Below are positions 43,963 to 52,450 of a DNA stretch of 64,000 nucleotides, piece after piece (the first letter of the stretch is position 1; each line of letters begins with the position of its first letter). Source of the stretch: G965267605 sp965267605 (lineage in GTDB: Bacteria > Bacteroidota > Bacteroidia > Flavobacteriales_E > Vicingaceae). A program made the translations under genes and the position numbers. The notes beneath the pieces are model-generated. The model was not told the origin of the DNA. It ran no database searches and worked only from the letters and a program-made list of their open reading frames with translations. The stretch is taken from the NCBI GenBank assembly GCA_965267605.1, contig OZ254088.1:744001-808000 (forward strand), written 5' to 3'.

Positions 43963-44523
43963 CTAGAACATAAATCCTGTTCCATAGATCAATCCCCAGG
44001 TGTCTACTCCAACAGAGTAGATGCCTCCCAGGTACATCACAAAGTTTCTGTTTTTAATCAACTTCATTCGCCCTGTTACCACAGGTGCAACAAGAAGTTT
44101 GTTATCCTTCGAAATAGCAGAGTTAGCTACAGCTCCTGCCTCAAATTCCATCAACGTTCCCGTTGAAACAGGAATTTTTCCTAACCGGTATTCGAGACCG
44201 ATCCCAAATGTGGCACTTGACTTTTCGTTAACGACTATGCTGTCGATCAGGAATTGTTTGCTCTCGGTTGGCAAATTCAGGAAAACTGGCATTCTAAGTT
44301 TCCTTTCCGGTCTAAGTTCAGTATAGAATAGAATCGCGCTTGTTGGTATTACCACAGCAGCTTCATTTCTGATGTCTACTACCTTACTTTCAGAAATGAA
44401 GAAGATGGATTGCCCAAAGCTTAATTCGAAGAGTCGTTCTTCTACTTTGGTACTGTCTTTGGTTTCCTGTGCTTTGCTACAGAAGAATGCTATGCAGCAA
44501 ACAATAAGTGCGATATACTTCAT
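43963..44523 (-). CDS. Hypothetical exported protein
   Basis: 186 residues from ATG 44523 (signal peptide MKYIALIVCCIAFFCSKAQ); the longer frame upstream lacks a plausible start context. The mature part is beta-rich with Gly/Thr-rich strands and ends in aromatic residues (FVMYLGGIYSVGVDTWGLIYGTGF), consistent with a small outer-membrane barrel. No family recognised. Divergent from the NAD(P)-binding gene. Confidence 0.55.
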   Translation of the reverse strand: MKYIALIVCCIAFFCSKAQETKDSTKVEERLFELSFGQSIFFISESKVVDIRNEAAVVIPTSAILFYTELRPERKLRMPVFLNLPTESKQFLIDSIVVNEKSSATFGIGLEYRLGKIPVSTGTLMEFEAGAVANSAISKDNKLLVAPVVTGRMKLIKNRNFVMYLGGIYSVGVDTWGLIYGTGFMF

Positions 44524-44596
44524 GATCAGGTCTTTGCAACAAAGTACAAATTGATCTTGTGAACACCTCCGCAGATCATCTGTTGTACATTGCAGT

Positions 44597-45274
44597 ATGG
44601 GAAAGAAAGTTCTTATCACTGGTGCTTCGGGAATGGTTGGGTCTATTCTGTTACAGCATTGTATAGCGTCCGATCAGATCACAGAGATCGTTTCGCTGGT
44701 GAGAAGACGAGGGCAGATTACCAGCGAGAAGCTAAAAGAGATTGTGGTGGAGGATTGGATCGGGTTGCCAGTAGATCAGAACACCTTTGCCAATGTTGAT
44801 ATTTGTTTCTATTGTCAGGGAGTGTATACCGGAGCAGTGCTGCCTGAGGAGTTTCGAAAGGTAACAGTTGACTATCCATTGGCGCTTGGAGCAAAACTCA
44901 AGGAAGCTTCACCATCCCTTAGTTTCTGTCTTTTGAGCGGTAGTGGTGCAGATCGCACCGAGAAGTCTCGTGTAATGTTTGCCAGGGATAAGGGAGCAGC
45001 TGAAAATGGGCTGGCAGAGATGAACTTTGGCGCCTTCAATGCTTTCCGTCCAGGGTATATCTATCCTGTGGAGAAAAGAAAGGAGCCGAACACCATGTAT
45101 AAAATCTCCCGTTTCCTTTATCCTGTGTTACGGTTGGTGGGTAAGAATGCAAGTATCAAATCCACTGAGCTTGCAAAAGCAATGTTCCGGATAGGTATGA
45201 ATGGTGTCAATAAAGATATACTTGAGAATAGAGAAATTCTTGAGGTACTTGACTCTCCCGTAACCGAATACTAA
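44597..45274 (+). CDS. NAD(P)-binding atypical SDR family protein
   Basis: 225 residues with a Rossmann start KKVLITGASGMVGSILLQH (GASGxxG) and an atypical short-chain-dehydrogenase layout: DVDICFYCQGVYTGAV-type strand, LSFCLLSGSGADRTEKS, and FRPGYIYPV.... No classical YxxxK catalytic pair is obvious, so it may be an epimerase-like or NmrA-like sensor of redox state. Followed by the bestrophin gene after 12 bp. Confidence 0.85.
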   Translation: MGKKVLITGASGMVGSILLQHCIASDQITEIVSLVRRRGQITSEKLKEIVVEDWIGLPVDQNTFANVDICFYCQGVYTGAVLPEEFRKVTVDYPLALGAKLKEASPSLSFCLLSGSGADRTEKSRVMFARDKGAAENGLAEMNFGAFNAFRPGYIYPVEKRKEPNTMYKISRFLYPVLRLVGKNASIKSTELAKAMFRIGMNGVNKDILENREILEVLDSPVTEY

Positions 45275-45286
45275 GTTTGTCGCTCG

Positions 45287-46324
45287 ATGTTTGTTAAGAA
45301 GAATTTCAGTTTCGTTCGAGTGATGCGCTTCACAGGTATCCATTTGGTGTGGTTGACCTTATGGATGACTGCTGTGGCCTGTTTGTTCGAATATTGCAAT
45401 TGCGAGTGGTTGCAGATCCCATGGCTACCTTTATCCATTATAGGTACAGCTGTAGCGTTCTATGTTGGTTTCAAGAACAACCAGTCTTACGATAGGGTCT
45501 GGGAAGCAAGGAAAATATGGGGCGCTATTGTGAACAGCAGCAGGGCATGGGGAAGCGCAGTGAGAGGGTATATAACAAATCAGTTTGCTGACCGGAAGGT
45601 ATCCCGGGAAGAATTACACAATATTCACACACGACTTATCAAGCGGCACATTGCTTGGTTGTACACACTCAGAAACCAATTGCTCATCCCAACTCCCTGG
45701 GAGCACGTGAACCAGGGTATGGGTATTGGTAAACTGAATCGGCAGCGCCAACAACAGTTTGGAGTAGGCCTTTACCAGGCGGAAGACATCGAGGGTAGAC
45801 TCAAAAGCTTGCTGGACGAAGAGGAGATGAATGTTGTTGTGAACAAAGCGAACACTGCTACACATCTGGTTGACAACCAATCTGTGGAGCTAAGAGAGTT
45901 ACGAGCAGGGGGATTCCTTGATGATTTCAGACATACGCAGCTCCAGTTACTTCTAAATGAGCTTTATGATGAACAAGGGAAGTGCGAGCGCATCAAGAAG
46001 TTTCCATTTCCCAGGCAGTATGGTACTATGAGTCTGATCTTCACAGGTATATTCATATTCTTACTGCCTTTTGGCATGGTATCTGAGTTTGCCAAGTTGG
46101 GCGATTTAGGTACGTGGATGTCTATCCCGTTCTCGGTTCTGGTGGCATGGATATTTATCTCCATGGAACTCGTAGGGGACTATTCAGAGAATCCGTTTGA
46201 GGGTACCGGTAATGATATCCCCATGCTTTCTTTATGCCGCACCATCGAGATTGATCTGTTGGAGATGTTGAATGAAGAGGATATTCCTCCTCCCATCGAG
46301 GCCAAGAACGATGTCTTGATGTAG
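45287..46324 (+). CDS. Bestrophin family ion channel
   Basis: 345 residues. N-terminal RFTGIHLVWLTLWMT and AFYVGFKNNQSYDRVWEARKIWGAIVN are the bestrophin signatures (bacterial RFP-TM family). Several membrane helices follow, then a conserved late segment VAWIFISMELVGDYSENPFEGTGNDIPML. Bacterial bestrophins (KpBest-like) form pentameric cation channels; ion selectivity here is unknown. Ends 1 bp before the convergent TlpA-like gene. Confidence 0.92.
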   Translation: MFVKKNFSFVRVMRFTGIHLVWLTLWMTAVACLFEYCNCEWLQIPWLPLSIIGTAVAFYVGFKNNQSYDRVWEARKIWGAIVNSSRAWGSAVRGYITNQFADRKVSREELHNIHTRLIKRHIAWLYTLRNQLLIPTPWEHVNQGMGIGKLNRQRQQQFGVGLYQAEDIEGRLKSLLDEEEMNVVVNKANTATHLVDNQSVELRELRAGGFLDDFRHTQLQLLLNELYDEQGKCERIKKFPFPRQYGTMSLIFTGIFIFLLPFGMVSEFAKLGDLGTWMSIPFSVLVAWIFISMELVGDYSENPFEGTGNDIPMLSLCRTIEIDLLEMLNEEDIPPPIEAKNDVLM

Positions 46325-46325
46325 G

Positions 46326-47465
46326 TTACTGAACCGCCAGTAGTTCTTCCAGTTTCTGGTCTAGTGCATCACCCCTTAGGTCCTTCGCGATGATGATACC
46401 ATCCTTGTCAAGAAGAACAGACGAGGGAATGGAACCCACTGCGTACAGCTTTCCGGCAGCATTACCCCATCCCTTTAGGTCACTTACCTGTGGCCAAACC
46501 AATTTGTCCTCGTGAATGGCCTTGATCCAATTGTTTCGATCTGTATCCATAGAAACACCTAGAATCTCAAAGCCCTGCTCATGATATTTGGCATAGGCTT
46601 TAACCAGGTTTGGGTTTTCTTTTCTACATGGGCCGCACCAGGAAGCCCAGAAATCTACAAGTAGAAGTTGTCCGCGGAACTCCTCTAATTGGATATCTCT
46701 ACCCATTGTATCCTTCATGGTGAATAGGGGGGCGGTCTTTCCAATTGACGTTTGTGTAAGCACATTGATGCGGTCCTCCAGAATCTTACCGTATTTGGTT
46801 TGCTGTACTTCAGGACTTAACGCGGTGAAGCGTTTCTCCAGCTTTTCCAACTCATAGCGGTAATTATTGGCATACATAACAAAGGCAGCCACAGGTGATG
46901 CCGAAGCGCGCTGAACGTATTCGTCAATGAAGATTCCCCTCAGAGAGTCTATTGCTTTGTACTCTTCGTTCAAGGCCGCTATCTCATTCTGGTTCTGCGT
47001 TTGCGCAGCTTTGTTCATTTTGCCGATCACTTCACGGATCTGTAGATCGTAGGAATTGTCTTCATTCTTGAACTTGATGTATTCATCTTGCATCGCAGAA
47101 CCTTTGATGACGACATCGTCTGGATGCATGCCATTACCGGTGATCTCAATCACACTGTTATCAACGAACAAAGGAATGGTGGGTGCCGAAGCACTGCCAA
47201 ATCCTATGTAATACAGTTCGGGTGACGCAGCAACCCCCTCAAACGTAAATGCTCCATTTGTAACAACTGATTCTCCCACGGTTTCCCACTCTCCCTCCTC
47301 AAAAATCGATAGGAATACCTTGCTATGCATCATGGAATCAAGTTGACCATGGATTACATATCCTTTTGGTTGCTCATCTACAACTTCTTCTGGTTGGCTT
47401 TCACCACACCCTATAGTTAGCATGGTAAGTCCTGATAGTAGGACAGCGAAATACGTACTCCTCAT
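46326..47465 (-). CDS. TlpA-like thioredoxin lipoprotein with DUF4369
   Basis: About 379 residues from ATG 47465 (the longer frame from 47510 adds 15 residues). Signal peptide with lipobox TIGC, a DUF4369 beta-sandwich region (GYVIHGQLDSMMHSKVFLSIFE...ITGNGMHPDDVVIKGS), a helical linker, and a C-terminal TlpA/AhpC-TSA domain with redox motif WASWCGPCRKENP (WCGPC) and cis-Pro near SIPSSVLLD. It is a periplasmic disulfide reductase anchored at a membrane. Typical of Bacteroidota. Confidence 0.93.
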   Translation of the reverse strand: MRSTYFAVLLSGLTMLTIGCGESQPEEVVDEQPKGYVIHGQLDSMMHSKVFLSIFEEGEWETVGESVVTNGAFTFEGVAASPELYYIGFGSASAPTIPLFVDNSVIEITGNGMHPDDVVIKGSAMQDEYIKFKNEDNSYDLQIREVIGKMNKAAQTQNQNEIAALNEEYKAIDSLRGIFIDEYVQRASASPVAAFVMYANNYRYELEKLEKRFTALSPEVQQTKYGKILEDRINVLTQTSIGKTAPLFTMKDTMGRDIQLEEFRGQLLLVDFWASWCGPCRKENPNLVKAYAKYHEQGFEILGVSMDTDRNNWIKAIHEDKLVWPQVSDLKGWGNAAGKLYAVGSIPSSVLLDKDGIIIAKDLRGDALDQKLEELLAVQ

Positions 47466-47625
47466 AGAAGGTTCAGATAGGTTTGGTGCAGAGGTACGGA
47501 ATTCCTGCAACTGATGCTACAACATCTGGATAGAATTATCGCAATCCTAAAGAAGGTATGGTGTTCTGGTCGGTGTAGGTAGCATTTTGATCACACCAGA
47601 CATCGGTTTGGTCTAAAAACCACCC
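47466..47625. other. Upstream half of a 230-bp intergenic region
   Basis: Between the divergent TlpA-like gene and the regulator operon. I see nothing in this half beyond AT-rich sequence. The 30-bp shared motif starts at 47626. Confidence 0.4.
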
Positions 47626-47674
47626 AACTCGGTATAAGTACGTAGAGAAATAACGCCAATTACTTCTAGCTTCA
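47626..47674 (+). promoter_or_regulatory. Candidate operator and promoter of the hydrolase-LuxR operon
   Basis: Positions 47626-47655 (core GGTATAA, then TACGTAGAGAAA) match 11090-11119 at 25 of 30 bases. A -7-like TAGCTTCA lies at 47667-47674, the same octamer as before the collagen-like gene at 53274, and 21 nt before the ATG at 47696. The operator occupies the -33 region; there is no TTG at the expected place. Confidence 0.55.
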
Positions 47675-47695
47675 GCAATCCGAAAATCTCACGAC

Positions 47696-48508
47696 ATGAT
47701 AAAGCAAACTACTACCGTAATTGATGGAGTTTCCATTGCGGCTTTAAACAGGCATGGTACGAATGGTACAGTGTTGATCATTCATGGAAATTCCATGAAT
47801 GCAGAATCGTTCAGACAGGTATTGTCCTCACCGAGTTTAGGAGATGTGGATGTATGGGCGATGGATCTTCCCGGACATGGAAAATCGGACCGGCCCAATA
47901 CTCCCGAAGAAGTATATAACCTTCCTGGATATGCGAGGGTTTTATCACAGTTTATTGAAGCCAATAACCTGGAAAACCTTCTACTGGTCGGACATTCGTT
48001 AGGCGGACATATTGTACTTGAAGCAGTACCGCAATTATCCATTTTGAAGGGGTGTATGATATTTGGAACGCCACCGTTAGCAGTTCCTCCAGACATGGAG
48101 GGGGCGTTTAACCCACATCCTGCAATGGGGTATGCTTTTGCACCTGACCTGGATGAGATGCAAGCAGGTGAACTCGCAGCAGCTTTCGTAGGCGAGGGTG
48201 TTCCAACCGCTGACATTGTAAGTTCCATTCTGGAAACAGATCCAAACGCCCGGGTCCAGATGGGTGCTTCGATTGGAGCGTTGAATTATGCAGACGAAGT
48301 AGAGATATGTAACAACTTGGATGTTCCAATTTTGGTCGCTCATGCCAGTAACGACCCGTTGGTGCAAAGGACATATCTGGATCAGGTTTCATACAACAAT
48401 TGGTATCAGGGTAAAGTAATTGAGTTTGCATCGGGCCACTCACCTCAGGTAGAAGCACCGGAAGAGGTGGCTGGAGTTATAGGAACCTTCTTATCTGACC
48501 TGCAATGA
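47696..48508 (+). CDS. Alpha/beta hydrolase, operon partner of a LuxR-type regulator
   Basis: 270 residues: TVLIIHGNSMNAESF oxyanion segment, DLPGHGKSDRP, nucleophile S101 in LVGHSLGGHI, then the acid in HASNDPLV and the His in FASGHSPQVEAPEE, a complete catalytic triad. It belongs to the ester/lactone-cleaving alpha/beta fold with no recognisable subfamily motif. Its stop overlaps the regulator start (ATGA, 4 bp), so the two are translationally coupled. A hydrolase of a small ligand sensed by the regulator is possible; a purely metabolic role cannot be excluded. Confidence 0.88.
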   Translation: MIKQTTTVIDGVSIAALNRHGTNGTVLIIHGNSMNAESFRQVLSSPSLGDVDVWAMDLPGHGKSDRPNTPEEVYNLPGYARVLSQFIEANNLENLLLVGHSLGGHIVLEAVPQLSILKGCMIFGTPPLAVPPDMEGAFNPHPAMGYAFAPDLDEMQAGELAAAFVGEGVPTADIVSSILETDPNARVQMGASIGALNYADEVEICNNLDVPILVAHASNDPLVQRTYLDQVSYNNWYQGKVIEFASGHSPQVEAPEEVAGVIGTFLSDLQ

Positions 48509-49257
48509 TTGAGGAGGATGGCGTTGATAAGGAAGAGCTTATACAGTTCGTAACTCAGGAAAACGAAGTATTAGATCCGGAAGCCGATACAACAAGTGTA
48601 CTTGAGATACTGAAGCGGTATCCAATATCCGTGGCGCATGAAATGTTGTATGTTTTTGATTTCAGAGCCGGGGCCATCACATTTGTGAAAGGGGGTGAAT
48701 TGCTTGGATATGATAGTGAAGAGGTAACCATTGAAACGATAGCTGATTTTCATCCTGATGATGAGCACATTGTTTCAACCATCACTTATTCACTGATTAA
48801 TTACGCATTGAAACACCCAACTACGGAGTTGGGGTACTTCAGGAGCACTTATAGATTAAAGAAGAAGGATGGGACTTACATACAGGTCCTGCGTTTAACC
48901 AAGGTGCTTGAGAAGGATGACCAGAATCGAATGCTCAGTAATCTCTCCCTTCTGGTGTCTTTAGAGTTCATGGAAGTGCCTCCAATCTATAAATGGGAGA
49001 TTTCAGGTGTGGGAGAGTTTAGGCAAGAAATTCTGGAAAATATATACGGCCATGTTCAGATGTCATTTACTCCTCGAGAGCACGAATTGATGTCAATGAT
49101 CTGTAAGGGAATGACAAGCGCTGAGATTGGCAAGCAACTGTTTATCAGTAAACATACTGTTGACACCCATAGAAGGAACATTCTCCGAAAAAGCGGATGT
49201 AACAACGTAATGGCCTTGCAGGATTTTATGAGCAGGTATCGGTTCAATGGGAATTGA
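48505..49257 (+). CDS. PAS-LuxR transcriptional regulator 1
   Basis: 250 residues. A PAS_3-like domain (about 50-160) contains YVFDFRAGAITFVKGGELLGYD and HPDD, then YRLKKKDGTYIQVLR. A LuxR-type HTH (about 185-245) has TPREHELMSMICKGMTSAEIG and TVDTHRRNILRKSG. There is no receiver domain, so it is not a normal two-component output; a PAS ligand or a kinase-like partner would control it. A paralogue (52451-53197) follows in the same cluster. The composite palindrome-promoter begins 67 bp after its stop. Confidence 0.92.
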   Translation: MIEEDGVDKEELIQFVTQENEVLDPEADTTSVLEILKRYPISVAHEMLYVFDFRAGAITFVKGGELLGYDSEEVTIETIADFHPDDEHIVSTITYSLINYALKHPTTELGYFRSTYRLKKKDGTYIQVLRLTKVLEKDDQNRMLSNLSLLVSLEFMEVPPIYKWEISGVGEFRQEILENIYGHVQMSFTPREHELMSMICKGMTSAEIGKQLFISKHTVDTHRRNILRKSGCNNVMALQDFMSRYRFNGN

Positions 49258-49324
49258 GGACTCAGGTTAAATGTAAGGCTCACAGTATTTTACCATTCGT
49301 CTCTTGAACAACTACTCAGGAATT

Positions 49325-49372
49325 ATACTCAATCTTGAGTATTGAACTTGGACAGGCCTTAAGGTAGTTTCA
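49325..49372 (+). promoter_or_regulatory. Palindromic operator plus promoter, copy 1
   Basis: ATACTCA (49325-49331), 4 nt, TGAGTAT (49336-49342), a perfect inverted repeat. The last T starts a TTG (49342-49344), then exactly 20 nt, then TAGTTTCA (49365-49372), 22 nt before the ATG at 49395. Copy 2 lies at 53207-53253. Confidence 0.7.
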
Positions 49373-49394
49373 CTACAAATTCAAATCGATCGTA

Positions 49395-49886
49395 ATGAAG
49401 TCTGTTTTATCTATTGTATTGTTTTTACTTGTAGGTGGGTTGGCGAACGCTCAGTCCATCGAGCCACAGGTTGTTGGTTCAACAGGAGCACACTACACAA
49501 GTACTGGTGCTCAGTTAAGCTTCACAGCAGGTGAGGTGATGATAGAAACTGTTACTGCTACCAACAGCATGATTACCCAGGGTTTTCATCAACCAGAGAG
49601 TTCTGGTGTAGGTATAGCGGACAATGGTGCCGGGAAGATCAAGGTGAATGTATTCCCTAACCCTACGTTCGATCAGTTGAACATCCGTTTGGAAGATCAC
49701 AGTCAGAATTTCGAAGTAATGATCTTTGATGTTCAGGGAAAGCAGGTACACAAGAGTACCTACAAGGAGAACGACTCTCAGAAGCAGATCAATGTACAGG
49801 AGTGGGCTGCAGGCAGCTACGTTCTAAAGTTGATCAGTAAAGACAATAAACATACAGCCAGCTACAAGCTTCAGAAAATGAAGTAG
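49395..49886 (+). CDS. Small T9SS cargo protein
   Basis: 163 residues: signal peptide (MKSVLSIVLFLLVGGLANAQ), a short mature segment with THS/Q-rich SIEPQVVGSTGAHYTSTGAQLSFTAGEV, then a T9SS type A sorting domain (VFPNPTFDQLNIRLE ... LKLISKDNK ... YKLQKMK). It is first in a run of five same-direction surface genes, starts just after the palindromic promoter and ends 20 bp before collagen-like gene 1. Perhaps a short surface or anchor protein of the fibre system. Confidence 0.85.
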   Translation: MKSVLSIVLFLLVGGLANAQSIEPQVVGSTGAHYTSTGAQLSFTAGEVMIETVTATNSMITQGFHQPESSGVGIADNGAGKIKVNVFPNPTFDQLNIRLEDHSQNFEVMIFDVQGKQVHKSTYKENDSQKQINVQEWAAGSYVLKLISKDNKHTASYKLQKMK

Positions 49887-49906
49887 TAGAAATTCCACGA
49901 TTTACT

Positions 49907-51232
49907 ATGAAGAAGTTACTACTCGGATTTCTTGGGTTAATCTTGAGTGTTGGTGCAATTGCACAAGCCCCAGAATTGATTAATTACCAGGGCATCGCTC
50001 GAAACAGTTCAGGTGCAACCCTGAATTCACAAGCCGTTGGATTGAGACTAACAATCCATCAGACTACCGCAACCGGAACTACGGTCTATCAGGAAACGCA
50101 CTCGCCAACAACCAACCAGTTTGGATTGTTTACAGTACAGATTGGAGGTGGCACGGTCGTTAGTGGAACCTTTGGTTCTATTTCGTGGGGTACGGATGCC
50201 TATTACCTGGAAGTTGAAATGGATGAGAACGGTGGTACCGCATATTCACAAATGGGTACCAGCCAACTTGTTTCAGTTCCTTATGCGCTATATGCAAAGA
50301 ACTCAGGTAGCTCAACACCAGGCCCAACGGGTCCCACTGGAGCTACTGGCCCAACAGGCTCTCAAGGCCCGACAGGGCCTCAGGGTCCTACAGGAACAAC
50401 AGGCGTAACGGGAGCAACCGGTGCCACTGGCGTAACTGGCCCTCAGGGTCCCACAGGTGCTCAAGGTCCAACTGGACTGACCGGAGCACAGGGACCAACC
50501 GGCCCCACTGGAGTGCAAGGTGTTCAGGGACCAACTGGCCCAACAGGGTTGACAGGGGCTCAGGGTCCTACTGGTCTTACGGGTGCCCAAGGGCCAACTG
50601 GAGCAACGGGCGCTACTGGTTCATTTGGAGTGACCGGATCTACGGGTCAAACTATAATGCATAATGGAAGCAGTTGGGTAAGCAGCAGCAACATTTACAA
50701 CAACGGAACGAACGTGGGACTTGGAACAACAACACCTGCATATAAAACTGAGGTAGGTGGTGATGCTAACATTCAGACACAATTGAACGTTCGAGGTTCA
50801 AATTATGCTTCACCAGCATACTATATGGCGAGCAATACTCCGGCAATTGTGGCTGCCAATGGTGGATATGTGCAATTGGCGCCACACGCTTCGGTAACAC
50901 CAGATGCCAGCATCTTTGAGCTTATTAACACAGGCAACTTTGGTGTTAGAATAAAGAAACAGGGTGTAGTCTGGATTTCTGTGAATCAGGATATAATAAC
51001 TGCTAATAGCGGGAACTATGCATACCTTTTTGCTTTTGTTAATGGTGTTAACGTTGGACGAGCGCTGGTTTCACAAACTGAAGGAAGATGGGATGGAATT
51101 GACCTGAATATCCCTGTGCAGGTGAACGCGAATGATGTAATTACGCTACAGTATGGCACGTCCGGAATGGCAATTACTGCTATGGATTCCGGCACCTGGT
51201 CTCTCTATAGTTTCATGTGGTTTGGCCGCTAG
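49907..51232 (+). CDS. Collagen-like surface protein 1, C1q-like head
   Basis: 441 residues. Signal peptide (residues 1-20); a shared N-terminal domain (about 21-136, with NYQGIARNSSG, TTNQFGLFTVQIGGG, VEMDENGGTAYSQMGTSQL and VPYALYAKNSGSSTPG). A stalk of about 37 Gly-X-Y triplets (50321-50653) is dominated by GPT, GAT and GAQ/GPQ. The C-terminal head of about 190 residues ends GTWSLYSFMWFGR, which looks like a C1q/TNF jelly roll. Thr in Y positions may be glycosylated instead of using hydroxyproline. No T9SS sorting domain is seen. Confidence 0.85.
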   Translation: MKKLLLGFLGLILSVGAIAQAPELINYQGIARNSSGATLNSQAVGLRLTIHQTTATGTTVYQETHSPTTNQFGLFTVQIGGGTVVSGTFGSISWGTDAYYLEVEMDENGGTAYSQMGTSQLVSVPYALYAKNSGSSTPGPTGPTGATGPTGSQGPTGPQGPTGTTGVTGATGATGVTGPQGPTGAQGPTGLTGAQGPTGPTGVQGVQGPTGPTGLTGAQGPTGLTGAQGPTGATGATGSFGVTGSTGQTIMHNGSSWVSSSNIYNNGTNVGLGTTTPAYKTEVGGDANIQTQLNVRGSNYASPAYYMASNTPAIVAANGGYVQLAPHASVTPDASIFELINTGNFGVRIKKQGVVWISVNQDIITANSGNYAYLFAFVNGVNVGRALVSQTEGRWDGIDLNIPVQVNANDVITLQYGTSGMAITAMDSGTWSLYSFMWFGR

Positions 51233-51276
51233 TAGGTACCCTTAATAACATAATTGGAAAACTGTAAATCTTGACG

Positions 51277-52407
51277 ATGAAGAACATTCTTGTATACACT
51301 TTGATATTAGTGGGGTTAAATTGCTTCGCACAGGCCCCGGACCTTGTTAACTATCAGGGAATAGCCCGAAACAGTTCAGGTGCAACACTGAACGCGCAGG
51401 CCATAGGTTTACAGCTTACGGTACATGCGGATTCAGCCAACGGTGCGATTGTGTATCAGGAAACACATACGCCAACGACCAATCAATTTGGACTGTTTAC
51501 AGTACAGATTGGAGCAGGTACTCCTGTACAGGGTACAATGGCGGGAATAGCCTGGGGAACAACCAGTCATTGGTTACAGGTTGAAATGGACGAGAATGGA
51601 GGTACGGCATATTCAGATATGGGTACCAGCCAGCTTGTATCAGTTCCTTATGCGCTATATGCAAAGAACTCAGGTAGCTCAACACCAGGACCAACAGGTC
51701 CGGCAGGAGCTACTGGACCAACAGGACCACAGGGCCCCACAGGAGCAACAGGTGTAACGGGAGTAACCGGTGCCACTGGCATTACTGGCCCTCAGGGCCC
51801 CACAGGTGCTCAAGGTCCAACTGGACTGACCGGAGCACAGGGACCAACCGGCCCCACTGGTGCGCAAGGTGTTCAGGGACCAACAGGCCCGACAGGGTTG
51901 ACAGGTCCTCAGGGCTCTACCGGTCTTACGGGTGCCCAGGGAGCAACAGGTACGACTGGCCCCGTGGGTGCACAAGGACCTACTGGACCCACAGGAGCAC
52001 AAGGTCCGACTGGAGTAACTGGAGCGACAGGGGCTACCGGTGCAACCGGACCAACAGGCGCTTTACCGGCAGTTGAAAATTGGACAGCTGTTACTTTCCA
52101 GGGAAGTTGGCAGAATTATCCTGTCCCATCTTATGGTAATACCGCATATTACAAGGATCAGGATAGAGTATACATAAGAGGGATAGTGAATGGGGGTGGA
52201 TCTCCGCCTAATAATGTAATATTCACGCTACCTGTGGGGTATCGTCCCATTCAAGGGCACATATTTCATTGTGCGGCAGTAGGTGGCTCCGCAGCGCAGG
52301 TATATGTGTTTCCAGATGGAACTGTTCGATACTTCCTGGGACCTTCACTTGGAGGAGGAACTGGACCCTGGATGTCACTCGATCAAATCTCCTTTAGAGT
52401 TAATTAG
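51277..52407 (+). CDS. Collagen-like surface protein 2, phage-RBP-like head
   Basis: 376 residues from ATG 51277. The shared N-terminal domain (QAPDLVNYQGIARNSSG ... VPYALYAKNSGSSTPG) is followed by about 42 Gly-X-Y triplets (51688-52065). The head of about 110 residues has IFTLPVGYRP.......F and the later CAAVGGSAAQVYVFPDGTVRYF, ending LDQISFRVN. This pattern (strand, IFTLP-GYRP, DG, W.SLD.ISFR) is familiar from C-terminal receptor-binding heads of phage tail fibres. Parts of the stalk DNA are almost identical to those of gene 1. Confidence 0.82.
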   Translation: MKNILVYTLILVGLNCFAQAPDLVNYQGIARNSSGATLNAQAIGLQLTVHADSANGAIVYQETHTPTTNQFGLFTVQIGAGTPVQGTMAGIAWGTTSHWLQVEMDENGGTAYSDMGTSQLVSVPYALYAKNSGSSTPGPTGPAGATGPTGPQGPTGATGVTGVTGATGITGPQGPTGAQGPTGLTGAQGPTGPTGAQGVQGPTGPTGLTGPQGSTGLTGAQGATGTTGPVGAQGPTGPTGAQGPTGVTGATGATGATGPTGALPAVENWTAVTFQGSWQNYPVPSYGNTAYYKDQDRVYIRGIVNGGGSPPNNVIFTLPVGYRPIQGHIFHCAAVGGSAAQVYVFPDGTVRYFLGPSLGGGTGPWMSLDQISFRVN

Positions 52408-52450
52408 TATGATTGTTAAAGGCGCGTAGAACGAGCCTTATACGTATACT

